Part shown: in pieces, positions 6,458 to 6,588 of the stretch
Layout: every line of letters begins with the position of its first letter
Position numbering within the stretch: the first letter of the stretch is position 1
Origin: Planctomycetia bacterium
Lineage (GTDB): Bacteria; Planctomycetota; UBA1135; GCA-002686595
NCBI GenBank assembly: GCA_005778045.1
Contig: SXKQ01000182.1
Span: 1 to 6,588, forward strand
Length of the DNA stretch: 6,588 nucleotides
Reading direction: 5' to 3'
Notes under the pieces: generated by a model
Databases searched by the model: none
Seen by the model: only the letters and a program-made list of their open reading frames with translations
What the model was told of the DNA's origin: nothing
Position numbers and translations under genes: made by a program

Positions 6458-6588
6458 GTGCCCGTCCGGCTCGCGATGTCGCGGATCGAGAAGCGCTACG
6501 GGGCGACCGTGGCGCTCGCGGGCGTGTCGCTCGAGGCGCGCGCGGGTGAGGTGCTCGCGCTCGTCGGAGAGAACGGCGCCGGTAAGTC
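6458..6588 (+). CDS. Sugar ABC transporter ATP-binding protein, RbsA type (5' fragment)
   Basis: The first 43 complete codons of a sugar-import ATPase, cut off at the right edge. The protein reads (M)PVRLAMSRIEKRYG, then VALAGVSLEARAGEVLALVGENGAGK, with the next codon incomplete. GENGAGK is the Walker A loop, and the order matches the first nucleotide-binding domain of RbsA/MglA/XylG-type proteins, usually about 500 residues with two ATPase domains. It acts at the inner face of the cytoplasmic membrane and should energise import of the sugar captured by the lipoprotein encoded 24 nt upstream. GTG at 6458 is chosen because it gives the residues these proteins normally have before the KRYG motif; an in-frame ATG at 6476 would remove six of them. 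A permease gene is expected next, outside the window. Confidence 0.88.
   Translation, partial: MPVRLAMSRIEKRYGATVALAGVSLEARAGEVLALVGENGAGK

Noticed and set aside
5332..6549. Plus-strand open frame of 405 codons overlapping the binding protein.
   Set aside because: It is a different frame of a well-supported gene, with an Arg/Gly/Ala-rich translation and no domain.

Overview
The window holds a compact sugar-catabolism locus from a very GC-rich bacterium. Codon third positions are strongly G/C, and antisense reading frames stay open for long stretches. The taxon cannot be fixed from this sequence alone. A lipoprotein-type sugar-binding protein and the overall style would fit a free-living Gram-negative such as a myxobacterium-like or planctomycete-like organism, but this is only an impression.

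Layout. From about position 5372 leftwards, six genes run on the minus strand with almost no spacing (4-nt ATGA overlaps or gaps of 3 to 14 nt). In transcription order they are an IclR-type regulator, a Gfo/Idh/MocA oxidoreductase, an L-fuconolactonase-type amidohydrolase, an L-fuconate dehydratase (enolase superfamily), a DHRS6-like short-chain dehydrogenase that fits 2-keto-3-deoxy-L-fuconate dehydrogenase, and a fumarylacetoacetate-hydrolase-family enzyme cut off at the left edge. Rightwards from 5471, on the plus strand, are a periplasmic sugar-binding lipoprotein and the first codons of an RbsA-type sugar ABC ATPase, cut off at the right edge. The roughly 100-base gap between the two divergent units is AT-richer than its surroundings. 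It contains a 7-bp inverted repeat that is a plausible operator for the IclR protein.

Function. Together the genes encode the non-phosphorylating (oxidative) L-fucose pathway: L-fucose to L-fuconolactone, L-fuconate, 2-keto-3-deoxy-L-fuconate, 2,4-diketo-3-deoxy-L-fuconate, then pyruvate plus L-lactate. A divergent ABC importer probably supplies the sugar. Gene order on the minus strand matches reaction order. The only step without a familiar enzyme is the first oxidation, and the Gfo/Idh/MocA protein sits exactly in that slot, so it is a candidate for an unusual L-fucose dehydrogenase. Two of the enzymes closely resemble human proteins (ENOSF1 and DHRS6/BDH2). No RNA genes, mobile elements, CRISPR arrays or long non-coding stretches were seen.
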